Positions 45,085 through 52,692 of a stretch of DNA of 57,219 nt are shown here, piece after piece; position 1 is the first letter of the stretch, and every line of letters begins with the position of its first letter. Made by a program: the position numbers and the translations under genes. Under the pieces are notes generated by a model that saw only the letters and a list, made by a program, of their open reading frames with translations, had not been told where the DNA came from and did not search any database. Source of the DNA: Bacillota bacterium (lineage in GTDB: Bacteria > Bacillota > UBA4882 > UBA10575). The DNA lies in contig JAAYHY010000042.1 in NCBI GenBank assembly GCA_012735135.1, positions 1 through 57,219 on the forward strand, written 5' to 3'.

Positions 45085-46398
45085 GTGAAAAGAGTTACTT
45101 GTATTTTTTCTGTAATCCTGATTACCTTGGTCTTAATCTCAACTGTATGGGCGGCGCCCAAAGTTACCCTACGCTATGCCTTATGGGACACTAACCAACT
45201 TCCGGCCATGGAAGCTTCAATTAAGGAGTTTATGAAACAAAACCCCAACATTGAAGTAATCATCGAACTGACCGAATGGAATGATTACTGGACGAAGATG
45301 ACCACCGGGGTTGCCGCCCGTACTTTGCCTGATGTTTTCTGGGGCCATTTGGCGTATTTCTCCGGTCTCGTCTCCAAAGGAGCTTTGATGGACTTAACCC
45401 CGTATATCCAAAGGGATAAGTTGGATTTAAGCATCTATTATCAACCCCTATTGGAAAACTGGAAGTATCAAGGAAAACAATATGGAATTCCCAAAGACTG
45501 GGATACCATTTGCATCATGTATAACAAAGACGCTTTTGATAAAGCAGGCATCCCCTATCCCAGCGCTGATTGGAGTTGGAACCCGAAGGACGGCGGGGAA
45601 TTCGTCCAGGTTCTCCAGAAGTTGACGATCGACCAAAATGGAAAGAACTGCACCGAAAAGGGCTTTGATAAAAACAGAGTAGTCCAGTATGGAATCGGTG
45701 GGTTGGCCGCCAGTGAAATGCAAACCGGTTGGCTCAACTTTATCTGGATGAACGGTGGTCAGGGGATTCTTGACAAGCCCTATGGCAATAAATTCATCCT
45801 CGATGACCCAAAAGCTGTTGAAGCCATGCAGTTCTACGCCGACCTGGTGAGCAAATACGGGGTGGCACCCACTCCTGAAATGCAAGGCACAAGCGCGTCC
45901 GGGTGGGAATTATTCGTCGCCGGACGGGTGGCGACCATTCCCGTAGGGTCATGGCAGCTTTCCGCAGCACGGGATAATCTCACTTTCAACTGGGATGTCA
46001 TTCCTCTGCCGAAAGGGCCGGCGGGACGGTATAGTTGCTTCAATGGACTGGCGCATAATATTTACGCCAGAACAAAGCATCCGGAAGAAGCCTGGAAACT
46101 TGCGAAATGGATGGATGGCTATGAATCCCAGAAGATCATCTCCGAGTATGGCGTAGTCTTCCCGGCCATCCCCTCGCTGATCGATGTTTATCTGGAAGCG
46201 ACCAAGGAAAAGGGCCCGGACCACATCAAATATTTCATCGATGCCACAGACCAGACCGGACAATGGCCGATGCACGTCAACTGGGCACAAATCTTCGACA
46301 TTATTCAGCGGGAATATGAAATGGCGATCTCCGGTCATTATTCGGCGAAAGAAGCGGTAGAATTAATCAAAGACCAGGTTGGGCCATTCCTTCGCTAA
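45085..46398 (+). CDS. Sugar ABC transporter substrate-binding protein
   Basis: A 437-residue family-1 sugar-binding protein (MalE/UgpB type). GTG 45085 follows AAAGGAGGTAAA, one of the best ribosome sites in the window. The first about 24 residues form a Sec signal peptide ending near VWAAP; unusually for a Gram-positive, there is no lipobox cysteine. The mature part includes PDVFWGHLAYF, GIPKDWDTICIMYNK and GWELFVAGRVATIPVGSW, typical of the family. It precedes the two permeases, with an intervening terminator. Confidence 0.93.
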   Translation: MKRVTCIFSVILITLVLISTVWAAPKVTLRYALWDTNQLPAMEASIKEFMKQNPNIEVIIELTEWNDYWTKMTTGVAARTLPDVFWGHLAYFSGLVSKGALMDLTPYIQRDKLDLSIYYQPLLENWKYQGKQYGIPKDWDTICIMYNKDAFDKAGIPYPSADWSWNPKDGGEFVQVLQKLTIDQNGKNCTEKGFDKNRVVQYGIGGLAASEMQTGWLNFIWMNGGQGILDKPYGNKFILDDPKAVEAMQFYADLVSKYGVAPTPEMQGTSASGWELFVAGRVATIPVGSWQLSAARDNLTFNWDVIPLPKGPAGRYSCFNGLAHNIYARTKHPEEAWKLAKWMDGYESQKIISEYGVVFPAIPSLIDVYLEATKEKGPDHIKYFIDATDQTGQWPMHVNWAQIFDIIQREYEMAISGHYSAKEAVELIKDQVGPFLR

Positions 46399-46414
46399 GG
46401 TAATTAAGAGAAGC

Positions 46415-46457
46415 AGGACGGGGAGCCGGATCATTCAAACAGGCTTCCCGTCCTTTT
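46415..46457 (+). terminator. Intra-operon terminator/attenuating hairpin
   Basis: A 13-nt stem with one mismatch (AGGACGGGGAGCC and GGCTTCCCGTCCT) and a T-run lies between the binding-protein gene and the first permease. It probably lets the binding protein be made in excess, with read-through to the permeases. Confidence 0.85.
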
Positions 46458-46477
46458 AGAAAGGTGAGGAAAACAAG

Positions 46478-47407
46478 ATGGGAACAACAATACAGCCGGT
46501 AACTCATGTATCTATGCCAAAAAGAGCGCCAAAAAAGCGGTGGCGGCAATGGGTAACGGGTTACTCAATGATTCTACCAAACTTTATAGGTTTTTTCATC
46601 TTTATGTTGATTCCAATCATTGCTACGATCGGATTGGGTTTTACCGAGTGGGATCTGGTCAATGACCCGCGGTGGGTTGGTCTTGCCAATTATAAACACT
46701 TGTTTAAAGACCGCATTTTCTGGCTTTCATTCAAAAAAACCATCTGGTTCACCCTGATCAATGTGCCGGTTCAGAGTTTTCTCGCCCTTTTAATCGCGGT
46801 ATTGCTTAATCGAAAATTAAAGGCTTTAAACTTGTTCCGTACTTTATTCATTATCCCCTGGGTTTGCATGTCGGTGGCAGTGGGTCTGACCTGGACCTGG
46901 CTTTTTAATACCCAATTTGGCTATATCAATCATGTGTTGACGAGTTTGGGATTGGAAAGGATTGGTTGGTTAACTTCGGATAAATTAGCCTTGTATGCAG
47001 TAATTTTCGTAAACATCTGGCAATATCTGGGTTGGCACATCATTCTGCTTCTGGCGGGTTTACAAATTGTGCCTCAGGAGTTATATGAGGCCGCCACCGT
47101 TGATGGGGCCAATAACTGGATGAAATTTTGGAAGATCACGATCCCGATGATTAGCCCTTTTTTCTTCTTTGATTTAGTGGTTAACATGATCATGACCTTA
47201 CAGATCTTTGATCTTCCTTTCGCCATGACCAACGGTGGCCCGGGCAACGCGACCCGCGTCTTTAATCTGTATCTATACCAAAAAGGGTTCTCCTTTCTCC
47301 TAATGGGAGAAGCTTGTTCCATGGGGGTTGTCCTCTTTGTCTTGATTATGGTCGCTACTTTTCTTGTCTTTAAGTTTCTTGGGAGCCGGGTCAATTATGA
47401 AATGTAA
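46478..47407 (+). CDS. Sugar ABC transporter permease (MalF type)
   Basis: A 309-residue integral membrane protein with about six helices. The cytoplasmic EAA loop (YEAATVDGANNWMKFWKITIPMI) near residue 206 is the contact site for an ATPase. The ATG at 46478 follows GAAAGGTGAGG. It is paired with the next permease and the preceding binding protein. No ATPase gene is encoded, so a shared MsmK/MsiK-type ATPase from elsewhere is expected. Confidence 0.95.
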   Translation: MGTTIQPVTHVSMPKRAPKKRWRQWVTGYSMILPNFIGFFIFMLIPIIATIGLGFTEWDLVNDPRWVGLANYKHLFKDRIFWLSFKKTIWFTLINVPVQSFLALLIAVLLNRKLKALNLFRTLFIIPWVCMSVAVGLTWTWLFNTQFGYINHVLTSLGLERIGWLTSDKLALYAVIFVNIWQYLGWHIILLLAGLQIVPQELYEAATVDGANNWMKFWKITIPMISPFFFFDLVVNMIMTLQIFDLPFAMTNGGPGNATRVFNLYLYQKGFSFLLMGEACSMGVVLFVLIMVATFLVFKFLGSRVNYEM

Positions 47408-47449
47408 TAACCCGGGGATTTCAGATCTTTTTTAAGGAGAGAGCACGCT

Positions 47450-48277
47450 ATGGAAAAAACTATTTCAGCGAAAAGACTTCTCTTGTATCTCTTGATTATT
47501 GGCATCCTTTTTTTGTACCTTTTCCCCCTCTTCTGGCAGCTTTCCACCTCGTTGAAGGAGAGCGACGAGGTCTTTTCCGGTTATAACCTCATTCCGAAGA
47601 AAGTAACTTGGAAAAACTATAGGATTGCCTGGTCCCAATTTAACGTTAAACGATACCTGCTCAATACCATTTTAGTTTCAAGCATTATTATGCTGGGAAC
47701 ACTAATCTGCTGTTCAATGGCGGGATTTGCTTTTGGGCAATTACAATTTCCGGGGCGGGACTTTTTGTTCTTCCTTTACCTAGGAACCATGATGGTGCCC
47801 GGGGCAGTGACGCTAATTCCATCCTATTATATTATTTTAAGGTTAAACATGGCCAACACCTTTGCCGGGTTGATCCTGCCCTTCTTCTTCGGTAGTGCTT
47901 TTGGTACCTTTCTCCTCCGTCAGTTTTATATGACCCTCCCGAAGGATCTCTTTGAAGCAGCGACCATCGATGGGGCAGGCTATTTCCAAATCTGGTTGAA
48001 GGTTATGTTTCCCCTCAGTAAACCGGCGGTTGCCACCTTGGGCGTGATGACCCTGGTCCAACATTGGAACAGTCTGCTCTGGCCCTTAGTAATTACGCAA
48101 AGTCCCGCGCTTAAGGTTCTGGCGGTTGGGCTCTCGGATTTCCGTCTCTTCCGGAATATACAATGGAACTCCTTAATGGCGGCGGTCATGATCGCGATTC
48201 TCCCGATGTTGTTGATCCTCTTTTTTGCCCAGAAATACTTTGTCAAGGGTATTCAGTTTTCCGGGATCAACCGATAA
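47450..48277 (+). CDS. Sugar ABC transporter permease (MalG type)
   Basis: A 275-residue integral membrane protein, second subunit of the permease pair. About six helices; the EAA motif is FEAATIDGAGYFQIWLKVMFPLSKP near residue 167. The ATG at 47450 follows AAGGAGAG. It ends 2 nt before the end of the convergent AraC gene, leaving no room for a separate terminator between them. The ending FVKGIQFSGINR resembles the conserved C-terminus of MalG-type permeases. Confidence 0.95.
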   Translation: MEKTISAKRLLLYLLIIGILFLYLFPLFWQLSTSLKESDEVFSGYNLIPKKVTWKNYRIAWSQFNVKRYLLNTILVSSIIMLGTLICCSMAGFAFGQLQFPGRDFLFFLYLGTMMVPGAVTLIPSYYIILRLNMANTFAGLILPFFFGSAFGTFLLRQFYMTLPKDLFEAATIDGAGYFQIWLKVMFPLSKPAVATLGVMTLVQHWNSLLWPLVITQSPALKVLAVGLSDFRLFRNIQWNSLMAAVMIAILPMLLILFFAQKYFVKGIQFSGINR

Positions 48278-48279
48278 AT

Positions 48280-49143
48280 TCATCCCTTTTCCTTATGCGT
48301 TAGAAGGTGGTTCTGCCGAAATTGGCTGGGGGATAACCCTTTTACTTTTTTGAAGATTTTGGAGAAGGCCAGGGGATCGTTATAACCGACCGATCGGGCC
48401 ACATCGCCAATGGAGAGTAAAGGGTTGCGTAAAAAATCACAGGCCCTTTCGATGCGAAATTGGATCAGATAATCTTGGGGCCCGATCTGGAGTCTGTTTT
48501 TAAAGAGAACGGTAAGATAACTTCGGCTTAAACCCAGGCTGGCTGCGATCATTTTGATATTGATTGGGCGAGAATAGTTGGTTTTTATAAACTCCAGGGC
48601 TTTGCGGATATAAACATCCTGGAGATCGCCGTTGGAGAGCGTGGTCCGGTGGGGGTCCGCGTTTTCAATCATTTCTGAGATGGCAATGTATAATAAACCC
48701 TGCAAATGCAGGGTTTTACCGTAGTAGTGCCTTTTGTCATTAGGCTCCCCGGCAATTTGGACCAGTTTTAACAGGAAAGCATCGAGCTTATTCCCCGTCC
48801 GTTTAGTCAAAATCGGATTTTCCTTTGAAAAGCCGGCGGCATGGAGATAGGTTTCTACTTTCAGACCGTTAAAACCGACCCACACATAGTGCCAGGGATT
48901 GGCCCGGTCGGCCTCATAGTAAGTGATGATACCGGGATAAATAAGAAAACCCTGTCCTTCGTGGAGCGAATAGCAACGGTTATCAACAAAAAAGCAACCC
49001 TTGCCGCTTAAAATATAATGGAAGAGATAATGATCGCGTACTGCCGGGCCGTAGGAGTGCCCGGGTTTACAGGCTTCACTTCCACAATGGTAAACATTTA
49101 AATCGGTAGTAAACTGTTCGTTGGTAAAAAAGATATCACGCAT
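48280..49143 (-). CDS. AraC-family transcriptional regulator
   Basis: A regulator of about 287 residues. ATG 49143 is preferred because GGTGATGG lies just upstream; a TTG at 49203 that overlaps the rrf2 stop by 4 nt would add 20 residues. The N-terminal cupin sensing domain shows HYILSGKGCFFVDN and EGQGFLIYPG; the C-terminus has two helix-turn-helix motifs (IAASLGLSRSYLTVLFKNRL; DVARSVGYNDPLAFSKIFKK). Its position beside the permeases suggests it responds to the imported sugar and controls part of this island, in addition to YesMN. Confidence 0.92.
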   Translation of the reverse strand: MRDIFFTNEQFTTDLNVYHCGSEACKPGHSYGPAVRDHYLFHYILSGKGCFFVDNRCYSLHEGQGFLIYPGIITYYEADRANPWHYVWVGFNGLKVETYLHAAGFSKENPILTKRTGNKLDAFLLKLVQIAGEPNDKRHYYGKTLHLQGLLYIAISEMIENADPHRTTLSNGDLQDVYIRKALEFIKTNYSRPINIKMIAASLGLSRSYLTVLFKNRLQIGPQDYLIQFRIERACDFLRNPLLSIGDVARSVGYNDPLAFSKIFKKVKGLSPSQFRQNHLLTHKEKG

Positions 49144-49199
49144 TCCATCACCAACCCGGATTCTCTTTTCCCTGTCACCCAAGGGGAACAGCGCTGTGC

Positions 49200-49664
49200 T
49201 CAATTCCCCCGCTCATTCTTCCCTGTGGTCCCCCGGCCCGCCTCCGGGGGCGTTTTTTCTTTGGTCACCAAATCCCGGAGGGTTGTGGAGAACATGACTT
49301 CTTCCATCTTCGCGGAGAGCTCTTTCCAGAAAGGCATGGTCAGACAAGAATCCATCTTCTCACAATCAAGGGGATTTCCGATTTTGGCGCAATTGGCGAG
49401 GGTTAAAGGACCCTCCAGCGCCTGTAAGACTTCGCCGACGGTGATCTGGTCGGCCGGCCGCGCCAGGGTATAACCGCCGTAAGAACCGCGGACCGCATTA
49501 ACTAAACCGGCCTTGCGCAAAAGCGCAAAGACCTGTTCCAAATAGGATTCGGAGATACCCTGCCGCTCGGCAATCTCACGTAAAGGGACGGGGTTTTCTT
49601 GCGCGTATATCACCAGATCAGCCATGGAACGTAAGCCGTATCTTCCTTTTGTTGAGATAAGCAA
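49200..49664 (-). CDS. Rrf2/IscR-type transcriptional regulator
   Basis: A 154-residue winged-helix regulator. TTG 49664 has GAAAGGAG about 8 nt upstream. MLISTKGRYGLR at the start and SESYLEQVFALLRKAGLV near residue 37 are typical. Three cysteines (CAKIGNPLDCEKMDSC, near residues 92-107) match the spacing of Fe-S-ligating Rrf2 proteins. A likely autoregulatory site lies upstream at 49683-49704. No isc/suf genes are nearby. Its last codon touches the longest form of the AraC gene. Confidence 0.92.
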   Translation of the reverse strand: MLISTKGRYGLRSMADLVIYAQENPVPLREIAERQGISESYLEQVFALLRKAGLVNAVRGSYGGYTLARPADQITVGEVLQALEGPLTLANCAKIGNPLDCEKMDSCLTMPFWKELSAKMEEVMFSTTLRDLVTKEKTPPEAGRGTTGKNERGN

Positions 49665-49682
49665 GGTATTCGCTCCTTTCTA

Positions 49683-49704
49683 AACCTAGTAAGTTGGTAG
49701 GATT
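49683..49704 (-). promoter_or_regulatory. Probable Rrf2 autoregulatory operator
   Basis: Read on the - strand, AATCCTACC and CTAGGTT form an imperfect palindrome (CCTA/TAGG core, 9-nt spacer) about 20 nt before the rrf2 start. Similar TCCTA-N-TAGGA sites are bound by IscR-type Rrf2 proteins in Firmicutes; here it is inferred from position and symmetry. Confidence 0.45.
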
Positions 49705-49739
49705 AAATAAAATCTAACATAAAAAGGGCGGAGAATCAA

Positions 49740-49813
49740 GGTGGTTTGGCAAGGAAAGCGCCGGGGCGGCAACCTGAGTTGCCTCGAGTGACCACTCCCC
49801 GGCTACCTCCACC
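49740..49813. repeat. Multi-helix structured element between rrf2 and eamA
   Basis: Nested complementary pairs: GGTGG/CCACC (outer), GCCGGGG/CCCCGGC (49760-49766 and 49797-49803), then two side hairpins GGCAAC-CTGA-GTTGCC and GAGT-GACC-ACTC. This draws a three-way junction with an additional closing helix. It lies between divergent promoters and upstream of the eamA -10 element. It matches no riboswitch I know. Confidence 0.5.
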
Positions 49814-49845
49814 GGCTCCTGGATCTAGCATTAAAAAGAAGCCAA

Positions 49846-49854
49846 TGGTATACT
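49846..49854 (+). promoter_or_regulatory. Extended -10 promoter element before the EamA gene
   Basis: TGGTATACT followed by ATAG, identical to the element before yajC. No good -35 is seen. It lies about 90 nt before the chosen start codon. Confidence 0.5.
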
Positions 49855-49945
49855 ATAGCTAGATCTGTCCAAGGGTTCCCGCTCTGCGATGGGGATAGAC
49901 GTTAAAAAATTCTTACCAAATGCGCGAAGAAAGGATGCAACTAAA

Positions 49946-50845
49946 ATGTCAGAACGAAAAGCCGCCTTCGAACAACCCAACCGGACGCAAGCCCTCTTTT
50001 ACCTGGTCTTAACGGCGGTGCTCTGGAGCACCAGCGGACTGTTGATTAAAATGATCCATTGGAACCCCGTAGCTTTGGCCGGGGTGCGCAGCCTGTTTGC
50101 GGCTCTTTTAATGTGGGGTTATATTAAAAAGCCCAAACTGAACCGGTCGGGATGGCAATGGGGGGCCGCCGCCGCTTATGCCGCCACGGTGATTTTATTC
50201 GTGGTCGCCAATAAAATGACCACTTCGGCCAATGCGATTCTTCTCCAATACACCGCTCCGATTTACGTAGTCATTTTTGCCCGGTTGTTCCTGGGGGAAC
50301 GGACCACCGGCATCGACTGGTTAACGATTATTGTGGTCTTTTTCGGAATGGGCCTATTTTTTAAAGAAGAGTTGGCGCCCGGCGCCTTATGGGGTAATAT
50401 CCTGGCGGTGGTGAGCGGGGTATCTTTTGCCCTGACCGCCGTTCTCCTTCGCAAACAAAAGGAAGCAAAGCCGGTGGAGTCGGTTTTCATCGGGAACATG
50501 TTGACCGCCTTGATCGCCCTTCCCTGGATCTTTAAGGGGCCCTTTCCCGACGCCAAAGGCTGGATAATCCTGGTGTTTATGGGTTTTATTCAGATCGGCC
50601 TCTCTTATATTCTATATAGCATCGCTTTGCAACATGTCTCCGCCATCGAGGGAGTGCTGGTCCCGTTAATCGAGCCGATTTTGAATCCGGTCTGGGTCCT
50701 GATCTTCACCGGCGAGAAACCGGGGGTCTGGGCCCTGCTCGGCGGCGCCATTGTCCTCGTGGCGGTGACCACCCGGAGTCTATTACTGAGCATGCGGGAG
50801 TTGAAGAAGAGAAAAACAAAGGGTAAGACGGTTTCAATCAATTAA
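49946..50845 (+). CDS. EamA/DMT-family transporter
   Basis: A 299-residue membrane protein with ten predicted helices arranged as two EamA repeats (about residues 12-140 and 155-283). ATG 49946 is chosen because AAAGGATG lies upstream; ATG 49889 would add 19 polar residues. Motifs such as LWSTSGLLIK near residue 25 and VLVPLIEPILNPVW near residue 240 are typical of drug/metabolite exporters. The substrate is unknown. It precedes a nitroreductase-like gene by 20 bp. Confidence 0.92.
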   Translation: MSERKAAFEQPNRTQALFYLVLTAVLWSTSGLLIKMIHWNPVALAGVRSLFAALLMWGYIKKPKLNRSGWQWGAAAAYAATVILFVVANKMTTSANAILLQYTAPIYVVIFARLFLGERTTGIDWLTIIVVFFGMGLFFKEELAPGALWGNILAVVSGVSFALTAVLLRKQKEAKPVESVFIGNMLTALIALPWIFKGPFPDAKGWIILVFMGFIQIGLSYILYSIALQHVSAIEGVLVPLIEPILNPVWVLIFTGEKPGVWALLGGAIVLVAVTTRSLLLSMRELKKRKTKGKTVSIN

Positions 50846-50865
50846 GGAAAGGAGGATGAGAACAG

Positions 50866-51435
50866 GTGCTGAAGGATTTAGTCCGGAAAAACCGGAGTTA
50901 CCGCCGGTTTGATGAGCACGAACCATTACCCCGGGCGACTTTGGAGGAACTGGTGGCCTTAGCCCGCTGGACGCCCTCGGCGGCCAACCGCCAACCCCTT
51001 AAGTATCTCTTATCTTGGACCCCGGAGCGGAATGCCGCCATCTTTCCCCACCTCCGCTGGGCCGGTTACTTGACGGATTGGCCGGGCCCGGACGCCGGCG
51101 AGCGGCCCACCGGCTATATTGTGATTCTGGGGGATACCCGGATTAGCAATAATTTCGGTTGTGACCACGGGATTGCCGCCCAGACCATCCTGCTCGGGGC
51201 GGTCGAAGCCGGATATGGCGGCTGTATCATCGGCGCCGTCGACCGGGAGGGGCTGCGCCAAACCCTGGAGATCCCCGCTTTTTTTGAGATTCTACTCGTC
51301 CTTGCGCTGGGCCGGCCCAAAGAAGAAGTGGTCCTTGAAGAGATGGACGGGGAAGGGGATATCCGGTACTGGCGGGATGCCCAGGGGGTGCACCATGTGC
51401 CGAAACGGTCCTTATCCGATCTGATCATCGATTGA
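50866..51435 (+). CDS. Nitroreductase-family flavoprotein
   Basis: A 189-residue FMN protein of the nitroreductase fold. The FMN-phosphate motif RKNRSYRRFD is at the start, SAANRQPLKYLL near residue 38 and the second FMN region GCDHGIAAQTILLGAVEAGYGGCIIG near residue 98. GTG 50866 has AAAGGAGGATGA upstream. The true substrate cannot be told; members reduce nitro groups, quinones or other small electrophiles. It appears co-transcribed with the EamA transporter. Confidence 0.9.
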   Translation: MLKDLVRKNRSYRRFDEHEPLPRATLEELVALARWTPSAANRQPLKYLLSWTPERNAAIFPHLRWAGYLTDWPGPDAGERPTGYIVILGDTRISNNFGCDHGIAAQTILLGAVEAGYGGCIIGAVDREGLRQTLEIPAFFEILLVLALGRPKEEVVLEEMDGEGDIRYWRDAQGVHHVPKRSLSDLIID

Positions 51436-51499
51436 AAGGGAACCCCCGTTCCCCGTCGAAGGAATAAACGGTAAGGGTCAGGTGGAGGATTGATCAGCG

Positions 51500-52318
51500 T
51501 TGAGTATAACCTATGAAGAATTTAAAAGAGAAGCTTCCCGCTTGTGCGGAACCGATCTCTTTCTGTACAAGAGCCAACAAATGGACCGGCGTATCCATGC
51601 CTTGATGTCTTTTTGGGGGATTTCCGATTACGATGAGTACTTAAATGTTTTAAAGACCAATGCCAGCCGTTACCAAGAGTTCGTAAAGCGGCTGACGATT
51701 AACGTATCGGAATTTTTTCGTAATCCCGACCGGTTTATGGAGTTGTGGGAGAAGATTCTGCCGGAATTGCTCCAAAGGCCGGGTTTGGTGAGAATTTGGT
51801 CGGCCGGTTGTTCGAACGGGGCGGAACCCTACTCGGTAGCGATCATCTTAAATGAGCTCAAGGCGCTGGATCGGGCGGTCATCCTCGCCACCGATATTGA
51901 CCAGGAAATCTTGGAAAAGGCGCGGAAAGGCCTCTATTATGCCAATGAGGTGAAAAGTCTTCCCCCGGATTTGCGGGAGAAATACTTCCAGAAAGAGGGC
52001 GATTTCTTCGCCTTCAGTCCGGAGCTGAAAAGACGGGTCGATTTTAAGAAACATAATCTGCTTTTGGACCCCTTCCCCCAGGAGCAGGATCTGGTGATCT
52101 GCCGGAATGTGGTGATCTACTTTACCGAAGAAGCGAAGAACAAGTTGTACCGGGAGTTTAACCAGGCCTTGCGGATGGGGGGTTATCTGCTGACGGGAGG
52201 GACGGAGCCGATTTTGTACTACCGGCAGTACGGCTTTGAAAATGTTTCCCTTTCTTTCTACCAAAAGCGCGGCCTTCCCCAGCCGGAAGAGGAGGTACTC
52301 CGGAGGAGTCTCCCATGA
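51500..52318 (+). CDS. cheR: CheR-type protein-glutamate methyltransferase
   Basis: A 272-residue SAM-dependent methyltransferase that modifies chemoreceptors. The N-terminal CheR domain is followed by the SAM-binding core with RIWSAGCSNGAEPYSVAI near residue 97 and the DLVICRNVVIYFTEE segment near residue 195. TTG 51500 has GGTGGAGGA upstream. No other chemotaxis gene is nearby; instead the stop overlaps the acpS start by 4 nt, placing it at the head of an operon with acpS, nnr and alr. Confidence 0.93.
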   Translation: MSITYEEFKREASRLCGTDLFLYKSQQMDRRIHALMSFWGISDYDEYLNVLKTNASRYQEFVKRLTINVSEFFRNPDRFMELWEKILPELLQRPGLVRIWSAGCSNGAEPYSVAIILNELKALDRAVILATDIDQEILEKARKGLYYANEVKSLPPDLREKYFQKEGDFFAFSPELKRRVDFKKHNLLLDPFPQEQDLVICRNVVIYFTEEAKNKLYREFNQALRMGGYLLTGGTEPILYYRQYGFENVSLSFYQKRGLPQPEEEVLRRSLP

Positions 52319-52692
52319 TTAAAGGGGTGGGGATCGATCTTGTTGAGATCGCCAGAATAGATACTTTAATGCAGAAAAAGAGGGAGGCGGCGGAGAAACG
52401 GCTTTTTACCCCCCATGAGTTGGCCTGCTGTGGCCGGGCCGCACACCGTTTGGCCGGCCGTTTTGCGGCGAAAGAGGCTTTTTTTAAGGCCTTGGGGACG
52501 GGGCTCCGCCGGTATAAATGGCTGGAAGTTGAGGTGCACAACGATCCCTTGGGTGCTCCCCATTTCCAATTTTCGCCCCGGTTACAATCCTATTTACGGG
52601 AAAACGGGGTGACGAAGACCCATTTGACGATCGCCCATAGTAAGGAATATGCGATTGCCCAGGTTATTCTGGAGGGTGATGAGGAAGGATGA
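52315..52692 (+). CDS. acpS: Holo-[acyl-carrier-protein] synthase AcpS
   Basis: Transfers 4'-phosphopantetheine from CoA to acyl carrier protein. The 125-residue product has the metal motif GVGIDLVEIARI at the start and the catalytic RFAAKEAFFKALGTG near residue 50. Its ATG overlaps the cheR stop, and its own end overlaps nnr by 4 nt (ATGA), so translation is coupled through the operon. Confidence 0.96.
   Translation: MIKGVGIDLVEIARIDTLMQKKREAAEKRLFTPHELACCGRAAHRLAGRFAAKEAFFKALGTGLRRYKWLEVEVHNDPLGAPHFQFSPRLQSYLRENGVTKTHLTIAHSKEYAIAQVILEGDEEG

Noticed and set aside
49232-49260. GC hairpin plus T-run on the + strand near the end of rrf2
   Set aside because: It is coding sequence of rrf2 on the - strand and no + strand transcript is known to reach it; probably fortuitous.
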